From Pegea sp. RAD2-039 (lineage: Eukaryota; Chordata; Thaliacea; Salpida; Salpidae): a DNA stretch of 64,000 bases. The stretch covers positions 496,001 through 560,000 of the forward strand of contig JAQGEQ010000283.1 of the NCBI GenBank assembly GCA_034620365.1, written 5' to 3'. The translations under genes and the position numbers were made by a program. Each line of letters begins with the position of its first letter. The stretch's first letter is position 1. The notes below the pieces were generated by a model. It saw only the letters and a program-made list of their open reading frames with translations, was not told the DNA's origin and searched no databases. Below are positions 33,541 through 46,610 of the stretch, piece after piece.

Positions 33541-35509
33541 AAGGAGAATGTAATTATTAAAATTAACTTTTGTTTTGACAATTATTAGATCGAAAGAGAT
33601 GATAGTCAAAGAATTACTATGGAACATTAGACGTATTAGGTCTTGAAAACGAGCAGGATTTTGAAATAGGCAACTTGTAGACATGTATAAATTTATTAAC
33701 CAGCCAATAAATTTCATATTCTTTTAATTTTGATTAATACCCTTGAAGAAAGTATCATTTTAGTTTGTTAATATTTTGGTTATTAATGATAATTTTATTT
33801 GAATTATCTTATCTCTTTATTTAGCTGTTATATCAAAATATTAATCTTTCTTTTCAGTATTTTACTTTATCAAACAAATCGTCGCCACAGACTGCAAAGA
33901 TTCTAGTTCACTGATTTCTATTTATAAAATTATTTGAGAATTTAGTCAATATATTCGATGTTATGATTTTGCTAAAATTATTTTAAATGTTTTATTAAGC
34001 TTATTAATTTTAATGCTAGGTTTGATAAAAACTTACAAATACCTACAATGTATAAAAAGAGAAGGATAATTTTGATTTATATTTTTTAGTCTTTAATATT
34101 AATCAGTATTTGATTTTATTTTCCAACAAATCTTATCATAATTTAAATTTTTTAAATTGTTTGTATATCTTATCAGAAGTAAATGTTCTTCTTGTTTCTA
34201 TCCTTATTTTTCTTCTAAATATTATTCTTATTAATATTCTTCTTGTATTTATTCTTTCTTCTTGTATGTTCTGTCATTATTATATATGTTATAAGAACTT
34301 AGTTTAATTTTTAAAAACTAATTCAAATCTAAAATTTTTTATTTTGTGCAACTAAAACCACTTTTCTTTAAAATTAGAACAATTTATTTAACGATTTTTT
34401 ATTTTTAAATGTTTTAGTCGAAAAAGTTGACGCTAGACGTCGCTGAAGATAAATAATTTTGAAAACTTTGCATAGTTTCAGGCTATGTTCTTGTATAGTT
34501 TTTCCAACTCAGTAATTCACTAAGTTAAAAAAGAAAGTATTAAGTTGAGTTCTGTATCTAAGATTTTTGCAGAAGTAAAAGTTCTATATTAGATATTACA
34601 ACATCAGTATCTTTGATATTTGCACTGCTTAGTTATTTTAATTCTGATACACAATTTAAGTTGATCAAACTTAGCTAACAGATTGTTTCACTGAATTGAA
34701 AAACCCTAAAAAAACCTAGAAATTAGTTTCAGATTAGTTTTTTAACTAAGTGTAAGGTTTAAAGAAATAAAAAAGGTGACTCCATAATAGTTTTATTTCA
34801 TATTTTGTAAAATTATAATTTTTGTATTCTTAGATCTGTTAGATAAATAATCTAGCTCACAGACTTTGAACTTACAACAAAAGTATTATGCAACTATCAG
34901 TAAGTTATAATCTTCTATAAGACTAATGTCAAGGAAATAAAGTTTGTCTCAAAATTTTTATTAAATGAAACTTTTAGAGAAAAATAAAAGTTTACAAAAA
35001 TACTTTCCTCCAGACAAATACTAGATTGAATGAAATTCGTAAAGCAGAGAAATAGTTATCAAGTTATTGCACAGCTATGAAAGCTTTTTTCCTTCAACAT
35101 TTTGGAATCGACAATCTGTCGATGAACTTTAAATGGATTTGACTTTCTGCAAAATATTATTTTCAACTTATGTTATTAATACCAACATTTGAAAATACAT
35201 TCAATAACACAACGTATTTAATAGATAAGATAAATCATATTTTCTTGTTCTAAACGGTGGTTTCTTTTCTTTAATTGGGAAAAATGAATTTGAGTTAAGT
35301 ATAATAATATTCTTCGTAAGAAAAATTTTTTATTTTAAAATTGAACCAACAAACACCAAATTGAAACAAGTTTATGAAAACCATACAAGTTATTAAACAA
35401 TGTTTCTGAAAAGTATTTTTTCTTAAATCTGAAAATTATTTTATATTTTGAAGTTGAATTATTTTCAACGAATCTTAACTGTTCAATCTCTTAAAGGTTT
35501 TTTTAAATT
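33541..35509. repeat. diverged relatives of the D repeat
   Basis: This is AT-rich noncoding DNA with older copies of D motifs: the ctagatcgaaagaaat motif of 33150 recurs, changed, near 33585 and 35022, and the ctgtcgat-aactttat motif of 33250 recurs near 35115. This suggests older rounds of duplication. No gene is seen; short open frames here (for example 33427-33717 and 34110-34307) are low-complexity. Confidence 0.5.
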
Positions 35510-37832
35510 TGTTTCATGAGTTTCATCCATCAAAACAGATTTAATGAAAAATTTTATAAGAAGTTATTAATAAAAAAAAATCGTTGTTTAAAACGATGAA
35601 GGCAAATTAATTATTTAATAAAAATATTTGAAATTACTCATACTGATTTCAATCGAAAAATTGTTCAATGAAAAAATTGATTTTATTCAAATCCAAAGAA
35701 TAATCGTTAAATTAAAATAATTTTGTACAAACTACGAAGTCAACATCTATTGAACTGATAATGATTGTATATTATGTGAGCACAACAAAGTTTAACAATT
35801 TATTTAAAGTAATATTGCAAAAACTATTAAAATTCTGATCACCAATTAAAAAAGCTTATTTTGTTGAGAAAGTCTTAAAGGTTGTATCAGTTGATGGAAG
35901 AAAGCAGATGACGAAAAAGTTCTTTTGCTTTCATATAGCAACACGATGCAGTGACAAAAAATCAAAAAATTTTAATTCATTAACCCAGTTTATTATTTTT
36001 GTTTCACTATCCTGAGTTTTTCCAATCAAAGAAATTTTCTTATATTTATTTATTATTAATTCATTAAATCAAGTTATATAGTAATAATTTATCAGCAATT
36101 TGGAGTCAAATTAAGTTGCAAATGTTACATTTCACTGACTTTGTTAATCTTAGTTAATTAATCTCCAGTTGATTTATTTTTTCATCAAATTTAATATATT
36201 ACACAAAAGTTCTGCTGAAAAACTCTTTTCTTTTAAAATATATTTAGACTATCTAGATATTCATATAACGATATCTAGAAGAATATCTTCTAGAGTATAT
36301 TCGTTTTTTATCGATCTTGTAACTGCTGCTAAAATCAACAGAATCATTGAATTAGTAAGACTTCGGAAGCAATTTTCATTGAAAAACTAAAAAGATAACT
36401 GTTAACTAGGTATATTTTTGCAGTTGGACGAGGATATGAGAATTATATACTTGTATTATTTTCAGAGTTGGCTTCGTTTATATTAGGAGAATCCATATAG
36501 CCATAAAAGGCATTTAAAGATGAATTCTTTTAAATATTATAGAAGTAAGACAATGGGGGAAGATTAACTACAGCGAAACAAATTGTTAGACTATTGTGTT
36601 TTGTTGATTAGCAACAAATCTGACGTATAAATAATAAAACCAAATAGTTCGTAAAGATCTTATTTAATAAAAAAGTTTAAAATAAACTAACTGCTAAACA
36701 ACCAGCAAAATATGGTTCATCTGATTTTTTTCCAAATTTAAAAAAGATTAAAAAGTCACTTAATTTTTTATCAACCTATAATTGTAAGTTTGATGTAAAC
36801 ATTTGGGTAATAAATGACTCAGTACTGTAGCAGATGAGAGTAATTATGATGATTGAATTGTTGATAAAATGTATTATTAAGATGCATTTATTTTTAATAT
36901 GAAATGATAAAAATAATTCATTAAATTGAAAAATAGATAGTTTAACATCGAAACTTTAGTTTCTTGCAACTACACTCAAATGTAGTTGCATATCTCTACA
37001 TTAATCTGCTAATGAAATCCTACTAAGAGATACTATTAACAACAAAAAATCTTAGATATCATAATAAAAATACTATATTATAATTAATAATTATATATAA
37101 ATATTATAATTAGTAATACTATAATTACTAATCTTTAAATTGTGATCCATTAGTAAGAAACATCTATTTATACATTAGTTTCTCTTAAATTATAAGCCTC
37201 GTTATAAATTACTAAAATAGTTAATTAAGTCATGACCACCTAAAACATTCTCATTTAAAATAGTTTGTATTTAAACATATAAAAGAAATGTAAACAAATC
37301 ATAAAGAAATATTAGAAAGTTAATCTTTAATAACAAAGTTAAATGGTTTTAAAAACCTTATTAAGAGCTTTCTAAAAAAAATTATCGACCTCAGGCAAAA
37401 ATTGAACTGTAATAATATCGTTTTTTTGGAAGTTTTTTCTCTTTTCAAACTAAATCGGGATTAAACTTTTTAAGATAGAGTTTTCAGCTTAATTTTATAT
37501 ACTTTTTACATTGTTTTGAAAAAATAAGTTTAAATAATTAAAATTTAAAAGAAACTTCTAGAAAATTAATACTTTTATGTTGCTTTAAAAGAAACAAAAA
37601 AGGAATGCAAGCTGCATTAACAAATTCTCTTAATAAGTTTAGATTTGTAGTCACTCAATATTGCTGAAAAATTTTAATGCACAACAAATATTAATAGCAA
37701 AGCAGTAAAATCATCAAAATAATAATCGACAAGCTACAAAATCCAAACAGCAGAAGCTTCTAGAACTTTGATTCTGTCATCATAATTTGCGTGCAAACAT
37801 TTTTATGTTTCTAACATTGCATTCAAAATTAT
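35510..37832. repeat. inverted repeat E, copy 1, ending in a ZnF 5' module
   Basis: This matches 64000 down to about 61690 in reverse (starting with catccatcaaaacagattta). From about 37290 it becomes the family 5' module in plus orientation. It breaks abruptly near 37832, where the distal end of the ZnF-7 3' module begins: a recombination joint between a 5' flank and an unrelated 3' flank. No gene is seen; the 36169-36390 frame is not preserved in the partner. Confidence 0.7.
36274..36294. other. perfect 9-bp hairpin
   Basis: TCTAGAAGA-ATA-TCTTCTAGA gives nine paired bases with a three-base loop. Alternating GAA/TTC units give it a loose resemblance to heat-shock elements. The E-repeat partner near 63230 is altered. 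Function unknown. Confidence 0.4.
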
Positions 37833-39948
37833 ATGCAATAAAAATGTAGATTTTATATAAAAAACCATATGAAAAAATTGGTTGATATTCTAAAATTATT
37901 ATAAATAATATGCTATATGAAATAAAATCATCTCTAAAAGTACTAGTCCACAACTTACCCGATTGGTCTTTTGAAATTAACATCTTAAGAATTAACATAT
38001 TGAGTTGCTTAAACAGTTTGAATTGCTTTCCTTATTTTGTAACTTTATACGTAAAACAGGAGAACTAATAAATGCTAATTTGTTACCAGTCCATTTTAAT
38101 CTAATCGATGAAATTGCTTTAAATTGCTAGAATGTTTTTGAACCGTTTTGTTTCATTACTTAAACGTCAGATTTATTTGTATTTTAGTTCCTATTTCTTC
38201 ACACATATATTTATTCACAAATTAATACAGGATTTGTACATTTTAATGTCAGATTTTTTTTCTGTAGATCCTTTTGAGCGCCTGTGACTTTTGATGGTTT
38301 TGCATCTTTAAATCTCGAACAACAAAATAAGTTGCTAAATGAGATAGAATGTTTTTCCTTTTTTATATTCTTTGTTATATTGTAGTTTTCTTAATCTAAT
38401 TCCAATACATCAGACGTACTAAGAAATGTTGATTTGTTACATTGATGGTTGTAGGAATGATTTTAAAGTAATAATTAATAATTGATAAATCTTCAGAAAA
38501 AGAATTACAAAAATCAACGGTACAAAAAGTGAGATGTGTATCTCAAAAAACTATAAAATAATATAATTTATAAGAGTATTTCAAATTTAAGGCAAATACT
38601 TTTATTGAATTTTTATAACTTAAAAATACTAACTCATATTGTAAGACTTTATACCAAGATTAAAAATTGTTTAAAATTCACTCTTTGGAAGGTATCATCC
38701 TCAAGATATTTTAGCTGTTTTGTTGGTATTAGGAACTTTAAATAATTATTTTTATTATTTATTAGTTCACATTTAGTGGCAAATTCTTCATTCCAAAAAA
38801 ATGTTATTTCATAAGACTTTTTCATAAGATTATTTCAACTAAGGATTAATCTGTATATAGTTATAATCAGTTACTGCACCGATGGTTTGGTTAGGTGTTT
38901 TGGTTTGTTTGGATAATTATAGTTCCATTTAAATTAGCAACTTAATGGTTGGTTCGATAATTAAGGTCATCAAAAGCTGAAATTGAACTACAGTTATATA
39001 TCTGATGTAAAAGTAGAAAACAGAACAGTTTAAAACACTCTAGCATCTTGCTTACAGGAATATTAATCGTAAAGTTTAAAAATGATGGAGTAGTAACCGA
39101 TAAGAAAATATTAGTTTTTCTGCCGTTACTTCTGGTGTTACAAAATTTTAAAGTAATTTAAACTATTTAAAAAACTCAATCTGTTAACTTTGATATAACT
39201 ATTTGGGTAAGAAATAGTTAAGTTTTATAGAAGATGATTTATTTATGATGATGTAATTGTCAATAATATGAAATGTTAAAAAACTTCTTTTTCTAAATTT
39301 ATAGTATGAAGAGGATAATAACGTTTATTGTTTTTATCTGCAACAACCATTTTAAAAAAGGAAAACGATTTTAAGATTTCAAACATTAGTTTTCTTGTAA
39401 AAATTGCAATAATTACTAAAAACTGTAGTTTTACATTCATAAAAAAAAGAAAACACAAAATTATTCAGTTTTACAAACATATAAGGATTTAACGAATCTT
39501 TAGATTGTAACTAAAAAGTTACCACAATTTCCATTGCCTTTATCAACTAAAAAAATATAATTACTTTCAAAAACTTGTTGAAAAATAATTCAAGATGTTA
39601 ATAAATACTTAAAATACAAACTTTGAAAATTAAGGAGTACAAAATTTTTTTTAATAGTTTACAAAAAAGCTCTACGAGAACAACAACATAATAATACCAA
39701 CTTTAGTTTAAAGTAAAAAATTGAATGTAAAACCATTATTATGTATTGTAGACTTACACACTATTTCAATAATAGAGCAATCATTAAAATAGTTAATTAA
39801 AGCATAAATTGCAACAACCAGCCAAACAAAAAATCATTATTTTGTTTCCTTTATACTCAAAGATCTTTAAATAGTTACTTTTTAGTTTAAACATATTTTC
39901 ATTTACCCATACTTGAATTGTGAGTAAACGTTTACCAGAAAAATGATT
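37833..39948 (-). repeat. 3' module of ZnF-7
   Basis: The same module as 8246-10430, oriented with ZnF-7. It holds one small ORF (39276-39440). No AATAAA lies within 150 bases of the stop. It is cut at its distal end near 37833, about 70 bases upstream of where the ZnF-2 version ends. Confidence 0.78.
39276..39440 (-). CDS. small hypothetical ORF in the ZnF-7 3' module
   Basis: This 54-codon frame is equivalent to 8656-8820. The product starts MNVKLQFLVIIAIFTRKLMF and keeps KRYYPLHTINLEKEVF at the end. It differs by eight residues from the ZnF-2-linked version, with no indels. The frame remains open 18 bases further upstream. Coding status is uncertain. Confidence 0.25.
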   Translation of the reverse strand: MNVKLQFLVIIAIFTRKLMFEILKSFSFFKMVVADKNNKRYYPLHTINLEKEVF

Positions 39949-41247
39949 TTACTTCTTATGATTAAAATGAGTTCTTTTGTGGTATGAAAGACTAGAATTA
40001 TGTGCAAATTTTCTTTCACAAACAATACATTCATATGGCTTCTCACCAGTATGAATTCTTTCATGACTTAAAAGATTAGATCTATCAATAAATTTTCTTT
40101 CACAAACAACACATTCATATGGTTTCTCACCAGTATGAGTTCTTTCATGAATTAAAAGATTGGAATTATGTGCAAAGTTTTTTCCACAAGCAATACATTC
40201 ATATGGCTTCTCACCAGTATGAGTTCTTTCATGACTTAACAAATAGGTTTTTTGACTAAATTTTCTTTCACAAACAATACATTCATATGGTTTCTCACCA
40301 GTATGAGTTCTTTCATGAGTTAAAAGATTGGAATTATGTGCAAATTTTTTTCCACAAGCAATACATTCATATGGCTTCTCACCAGTATGAGTTCTTTCAT
40401 GACTTAACAAATGGGTTTTTTGACTAAATTTTCTTTCACAAACAATACATTCATATGGTTTCTCACCAGTATGAGTTCTTTCATGATATAGCAAATAGTG
40501 TTTTTGACTAAACTTTCTTTTACAAACAATACATTCATATGGCTTCTCACCAGTATGAGTTCTTTCATGACTTAAAAGATTAGATCTATCACTAAATTTT
40601 CTTTCACAAACAACACATTCATATGGTTTCTCACCAGTATGAGTTCTTTCATGAATTAAAAGACTGGAATTATGTGCAAATTTTTTTCCACAAGCAATAC
40701 ATTCATATGGCTTCTCACCAGTATGAGTTCTTTCATGGTATAACAACTGGGTTTTTCGACTAAATTTTCTTTCACAAACAATACATTCATATGGTTTCTC
40801 ACCAGTATGAGTTCTTTCATGTATTAAAAGACTGGAATTATGTGCAAATTTTTTTCCACAAGCAAAACATTCATATGGCTTCTCACCAGTATGAGTTCTT
40901 TCATGATAAACAAGCTGAGATTTAAATTTAAATTTCTTGTTACAGTCTAAGCATTCATATTTGACTTTTAAATTGGAAGATTGTTTGTTTTCTTCATTAT
41001 TTTCTTTCCCTTTGAATGCTTTTTTATCGCTGTCAGTCTCTTTATAAGGGAAACTTCTAGTTGTTGGAATTTCTTTAGTATTATTTAAAGTAGTTTGATT
41101 AGCATGACTTTTATACAAGCTATATACTCCACCAGAAGTGTTTACCAAAATTTTCTTTTCTGCAGTTTTATTATTAAAACTTTTCTCATCATCATCTGAT
41201 GACAGTTTTCTTTTTCGTGCAAAGTTGCTGCCTTGTATCAAGTTCAT
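39949..41247 (-). CDS. ZnF-7: 12-finger C2H2 zinc-finger protein
   Basis: The product is 432 residues. The leader (1-96) has [10 protein letters not shown] at residues 5-14 and SSDDDEKSF. Twelve fingers and the tail FNHKK follow. It is enriched in the AHNSS/AHNSN helix type in alternating order: [80 protein letters not shown] and AHNSSLSY after the cap. The aspartate at helix position -1 in two fingers (SDRSN, IDRSN) is unique in the window and predicts a different base preference. All zinc ligands are intact. The ATG at 41247 lies 16 bases after the conserved acceptor; no upstream ATG exists in frame before it. Presumed nuclear DNA-binding factor. Confidence 0.93.
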   Translation of the reverse strand: MNLIQGSNFARKRKLSSDDDEKSFNNKTAEKKILVNTSGGVYSLYKSHANQTTLNNTKEIPTTRSFPYKETDSDKKAFKGKENNEENKQSSNLKVKYECLDCNKKFKFKSQLVYHERTHTGEKPYECFACGKKFAHNSSLLIHERTHTGEKPYECIVCERKFSRKTQLLYHERTHTGEKPYECIACGKKFAHNSSLLIHERTHTGEKPYECVVCERKFSDRSNLLSHERTHTGEKPYECIVCKRKFSQKHYLLYHERTHTGEKPYECIVCERKFSQKTHLLSHERTHTGEKPYECIACGKKFAHNSNLLTHERTHTGEKPYECIVCERKFSQKTYLLSHERTHTGEKPYECIACGKNFAHNSNLLIHERTHTGEKPYECVVCERKFIDRSNLLSHERIHTGEKPYECIVCERKFAHNSSLSYHKRTHFNHKK

Positions 41248-42988
41248 TTTCAAGTTAATAGGCTGAAGAAAAAAAATACGTTTTTAGTTTTAAAATGTCC
41301 ATATGAAATCGTTTTAGTTTTAAGTGATATATTATTTTTATATGATATACAAAGTTTGTTTACTAATGATAACAATCAAGTTTAGAACAAGTTTTTTAAA
41401 AGTCATAAGCAGAAACTTATGATGTTCTATATACTTATTTTTATTTAAAACGAATTTGAAGATGAGTTTTTTGTAAACTTTAGCAAGTATTTTGACAAAT
41501 TGTTGGTTATAGTTCAATATTTAGGCAACAAAATATCCAATTCTATAATAAATAAATAGAAAAAAATTCTTTTATAGAAAAGGTATTATTGTTTTACATA
41601 TAGCAGTTACGAGGGCAAAACACGTTTGCTTGTTAAAATGATAACATGAGTTCAGAAACTAAAAATTAAAAAGTATGTAATTAGTGTAAGATTTAACAGT
41701 GTTTAAAATAGATCAACAAGATGTTAAACTTTATTTTACAGATTTTAATCTGCAGTTGTTTATTTCATATTCAAGTGTAAAGTCCTCAATAGACTTAACT
41801 TGTATGATGTTAATAGTGAGGACATTAATAGTGAGCAACAATTAATCAAAAAATATATCAAACTATTTCTAGTCATTTTTAATTACAAGAATACTTAGTT
41901 ATATTTATATATATATATTTTATATCAGTTATATATAGAGAATATTTTAATGAAAATTCGAGAGTTGATATTGACTTATTGAATTAATTTAAAAATGATA
42001 AGCTCAACTTTAAAAAATACATATTTAAATATCATGGAAATGTATAAAGAATTTATAGATTACAAGCCAACATAAACGAACAAAAATTGATTTAAAGTCT
42101 AATATTTTGACAGTTATAAACATTTACTACAAATATTTTTTATAAAGGTTTGAAAATTTAATGTCTAAACGCAATACCTGCAAATATTTCACAAAAATCA
42201 ATACTAGCAATTGTCTAATAAAATTAATCAAGCTACATAAGTTTACAAAATATCAAAAATCAACAGGATTATCTAACAACAATTATTTTTCTATATTGGC
42301 ATTAAGTTTACAAGTAACTAAAAGAGACAAAAGAGACCAACAAAACCTTATAATTTAACATAAATTCTAAAATTATTTATAACACAAAGGACGTTACCAA
42401 ACATTTAAACTTTTGGTCAAAGTCTTCTTAAGAATATATATATATATTTGATAAATAAAAAGGATTTATTAATCTTGAAAAGAGTTGAGAGAAATTATAA
42501 TTTTGAAAGTAATGTTAGAAACAAAATAATCTTTGCATGCAAATTCTGATGAGAATATCAAAGTTATAGAAGCTTTTGCCACTATGAATTTGTTGCTTGT
42601 TGATTGTTATTTGAATGCTTTTACTGCTTTGTGCTCAATATTTTAGCACATTACATTTTTTTATTTCTATAAAGTAGCTACCTAGAATAAAGTAACTGCA
42701 AAATCCATACTTTGTAAAAGTATTTGTTCATTTACTTTTAATTCTTATAAATATTTTTTTAAAGTTACAAACAAAGAATAAATTTCAAGAAATACTTACA
42801 GATATTAATCATTTAAAGTTTTTTTTATAAAACCTCTAAAAACTATTCTAAAAGGTATTATTATTTTTGAATGAGTTTGTGGGTATGTTTGGCTGAATAC
42901 AGTAATTAATCGCTAGAATAATTTGATTTCACAAAAAAGTATTAAAGTGATATAACAACTATGCACCACCTTCAAAGCAATGATTAAG
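41248..42988 (-). repeat. 5' module of ZnF-7
   Basis: The ZnF-2/ZnF-8 type 5' flank, read leftwards to the gene. The acceptor CAG ends at 41263. A small local duplication (ttaatagtgagga repeated) lies near 41810-41840 and a TATATATA run near 41910. Homology to ZnF-8 ends sharply after CAAAGCAATGATTAAG at 42988, where a D-repeat fragment starts. No gene is seen. Confidence 0.78.
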
Positions 42989-43300
42989 TTGAAAAATTTA
43001 AACTCAAAAGTATTTTGCACCTAGAAATAAGATACAGTCTTCTATAAGATTGATGTCAGAAAAATAAAGTTTGTCTAACAGTTTTTAATAAATCAAACTT
43101 ATAGAGCAAAAAGAAAAGCTTGAAAAAGTACTTTCCTCCTGACAAATACTAGATCGAAAGAAATTAATAAAAGAAAGAACTATTTTTTAGTTCAACAAAT
43201 TGCTCAGCTAATTTGCCTCCACACTATCAATATATTGAAATCGATAATCTGTCGATAAACTTTATAAAAAATTGGACTTCTGAAAATACATTATTTTCTA
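42989..43300 (+). repeat. D-repeat fragment
   Basis: About 310 bases match 32990-33300 and 59600-59930 (AAACTCAAAAGTATTTTGCA). It is joined on the left to the ZnF-7 5' module and on the right to about 100 bases resembling palindrome-arm sequence (tcatgttgaaacaaatttaa). Confidence 0.75.
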
Positions 43301-43399
43301 AGAATTAAATAATGCCATGAATTTGCTTGATTGCGGTTTTAAGTACTTTAACAAGGTCATGTTGAAACAAATTTAAGTTAACCTCCCTAATAACATTTA

Positions 43400-46300
43400 T
43401 TAACTCAAAAATTTATCTGCTAACAATGATATTACTTTACTAATTCGAAAACTGCTTCAAGTTTTATTACAAATATCCTTTGAAGCTGGCTAATAATGGT
43501 TAGTAACTCTAATAAGCCTTTTTTATTTCATGTTTTTGATAATAATTCACGATTTTTTTACATCTTAAGAGGATTGTAAAAACCGCTGCTGATTTTGAAC
43601 GAAAGCTAATTTTTAGTTTTATTATCTAAAATAAATTTTATTAATGGAAATTTTGAAGATGATATTCAGCTCTTTTCTTGGAAATATTTTTTATATTACT
43701 TTCATTCATTTGCTGATAAAAGGTTTAAATATCCGTAGTAAACAAATCAATGAAAAAGTTGTTTCTGAGTTTTATTATCAATTGTTTTTCATCTTCATAT
43801 CATTTTAACTTTCTACTACGAGTTAGTTAATCAAATATTCTCTTTCAATTATGAAAACTTTCAGCAACCCGTTAATCTCAGATCACAGTTTCTGATTTAA
43901 CTTTTGTCAGAAACTTCAAACGACGAGATAAAGGCGACTCATCTAACTTCTTTTTGAAATGTTTATTATTTAGTTATATTTTTAACACGTTTTATTTGTA
44001 CAAATACAAATAAAGTAGAACTTGTTTTTCTATCAAATAGCAAAAATAATTTTACTTAAATGAAATATAGCTCAAAAATGAAGGCTATTAGCTAAGTGTA
44101 TCAAACACATTTATATAAAAAGTTGCTCTGCTTTAACTTTACCTATTAATGAAACTATAACTGATGTATACAGTTTAAGTTATTAGATAAAACAAACTAA
44201 AATTGACAAAATTATATATTTCTTTTTAAGAACATCAAAATATTTGATAACATAATTTTGTAGCCTATAGTTGTCGTAAGAGCAAATTATTGTACTTTGT
44301 AGTTCATTTAAAAACAAAATAACTTAAAACGCCTGTGATAAAGAGAACTTTGAAGTAATTCTTTCTAACTTGAAGGAAGCTTATATACAAATTTATCTAA
44401 AAATCAGTTAAGATAATATGATCTTTGCCTAATCATTTTGTGCTGGTTTTTTACCTTACCACTTATGTAGTTTTTCCGAACCTTTTTTTAGTCACAGTTA
44501 GATTTTACAACTTTCGTTTCTTAGTAATCTGGACTTTTTTTATTGACATTACTTTTTTGATTTTAGAAATTGGTTGTAGATTTCTGGTTTTATTTAATGT
44601 AGATTTTATATAATAAACCATATACAAAATTTAGTTGATATTCTAAAACTATTATATATAATATGCTGTATGAAATCAAATCATCTCCAATATAACTAGT
44701 CCATAACATACCCGATTGGTTTTTTAAAATTAACATCTTCAGAATTAACATATTGAGTTGCTAAAACAGTTTGAATTACTTTCCTTATTTTTTAATTTTA
44801 TAGGTAAAACAGGAGAACTAATAAATGCTAATTTGTTACCAGTCCATTTTAATCTAATCGATGAAACGTTTTGTTTCATTACTTTTATGTCAAACTTGCT
44901 TGTAATTTGAGTTCTTATTTCTTTACACATATATTTCTTTACAAAATAATACAGGATTTGTACATTTTAATATCAGATATTTTTTATTTTTCTGTACATC
45001 TTTTTGAGCGCTTTAGTATCTTGATGGTTTTGGAACTTTAAATCTCAAACAACGGAATAAGTTGCTAAATGAGATAGAATGAATTTCGTTTTTTATAATC
45101 TTTTTCATATTATAGTTTTCTTAATCTAATTTCAATACATCATACGTACTGATAAATGTTGATTTGTTACATTGATGGTTTTATGAATGATTTTAAAGTA
45201 ATAATTAAGAATTGATAAATCTTCACAAATAAAAATTCAAAAAACAACGGTACAAAAAGTGCGATGTGTATCTCAAAAAACTATAAAATAGTAAAATTTA
45301 AAAGAGTATTTCAAATTTGAGGCAAATAATTTTATTTAATTTTTTTAACTTTAAAATACTAACTCATATTGTAAAGCTTTATACCAAGAATGAAAATTGT
45401 TTAATATTCACTTTTTGGAAGGTATCATCCTTAACACATTTTGGCTGTCTTGTTGGTATTAGCAACTTTAAATACTTATTTTTATCATTTATTAGTTCAC
45501 ATTTAGTGGTAAATTCTTCATTCCAAACAAATTTTATTTCATAAGACTTTTTCATAAGATTATTTCAACTAAGGAATAATCTGTATATAGTTATAATCAG
45601 TTACTGCACCGATGGTTTTTTAAATTAGCAACTTAATGGTTGGTTCGATAATTAGAATTACCAAGAGTTGAAATGGATCTACAGTTATGTATCTAATGTA
45701 GAAGTAGTAAATCGAACAGCTTAAAACACTCTAGCAACTTGCTTACAAGAATATTAATCGTAAAGTTTTAAAAATGATGGAGTAGTAACCGATAAGAAAA
45801 TATCAGTTTTTCTGCCGTATTTCTGGTGTTACAAAATTATAAAGTATTGATCTAACTATTTGGGTAAGAAATAGTCAAGTTTTATAGAAGATGATTTATT
45901 TATGATGATGTAATTGTCGATAATATGAAATGTTAAAAAACTTCATTTCCTAAATTTATAGTATGAAAGGGATAATAACGTTTATTGTTATTATCTCCAA
46001 CAAGCATTTCAAGAATGGAAATAGATTTTAAGATTTCAAACATTAGTTTTCTCATAAAAATTGCAATAATTACTAAAAACTGTAGTTTTACTTTCATAAT
46101 AATAAAAAAACACAAAATTAATCAGTTTTACAAACATCTAACAATATAACGAATCTTTAGAGGGTAACTAAAAAGTAACCACAATTTCGATTGCCTTTAT
46201 CAACTAAAAAAATATAATTACTTTCAAAAACTTGTTGAAAAATAATAGAAGATGTTAACAAATACTTAAAATACAAACTTCGAAAATTAAGGATAACAAG

Positions 46301-46610
46301 CAAATTTTTTAATAGTTTACAAAAGAGCTGTACGAAAATAACAACATGAATTACCAACTTTAATTCAAAGTAAAATATTAAATTTAAAACCATTATTATG
46401 TATTGTAGACTTACACACTATTTCAATAATAGAGCAATCATTAAAATAGCTTTATTAAAGCATAAACTGCAACAAATAGCCAAACAAAAAATTATTATTT
46501 TGTTTTCTTTAAACTCAAATCTCTTTATATAGTTAAGTTACTTATTAGTTTAAACACATTTCATTTATCCATACTTGAATTGTGAGTAAACGTTTACCAG
46601 CAAAATGATT
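43400..46610 (-). repeat. 3' module of ZnF-8, inverted copy of 16956-20255
   Basis: It covers both the common 3' module and the ZnF-4-specific distal kilobase. It contains the small ORF at 45933-46097. The SINE and the tail element found beyond 20255 in the ZnF-4 copy are missing here. Plus-strand frames at 44425-44613 and 45317-45544 look like chance frames. Confidence 0.8.
45933..46097 (-). CDS. small hypothetical ORF in the ZnF-8 3' module
   Basis: Equivalent to 8656-8820: 54 codons starting MKVKLQFLVIIAIFMRKLMF and ending NLGNEVF, seven differences from the ZnF-2-linked frame and no indels. The hydrophobic N-terminus is the best-kept part. Coding status is uncertain. Confidence 0.25.
   Translation of the reverse strand: MKVKLQFLVIIAIFMRKLMFEILKSISILEMLVGDNNNKRYYPFHTINLGNEVF

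Noticed and set aside
36169..36390. 73-codon frame in repeat E
   Set aside because: The partner region near 63080-63300 has indels that break it; no recognisable product.
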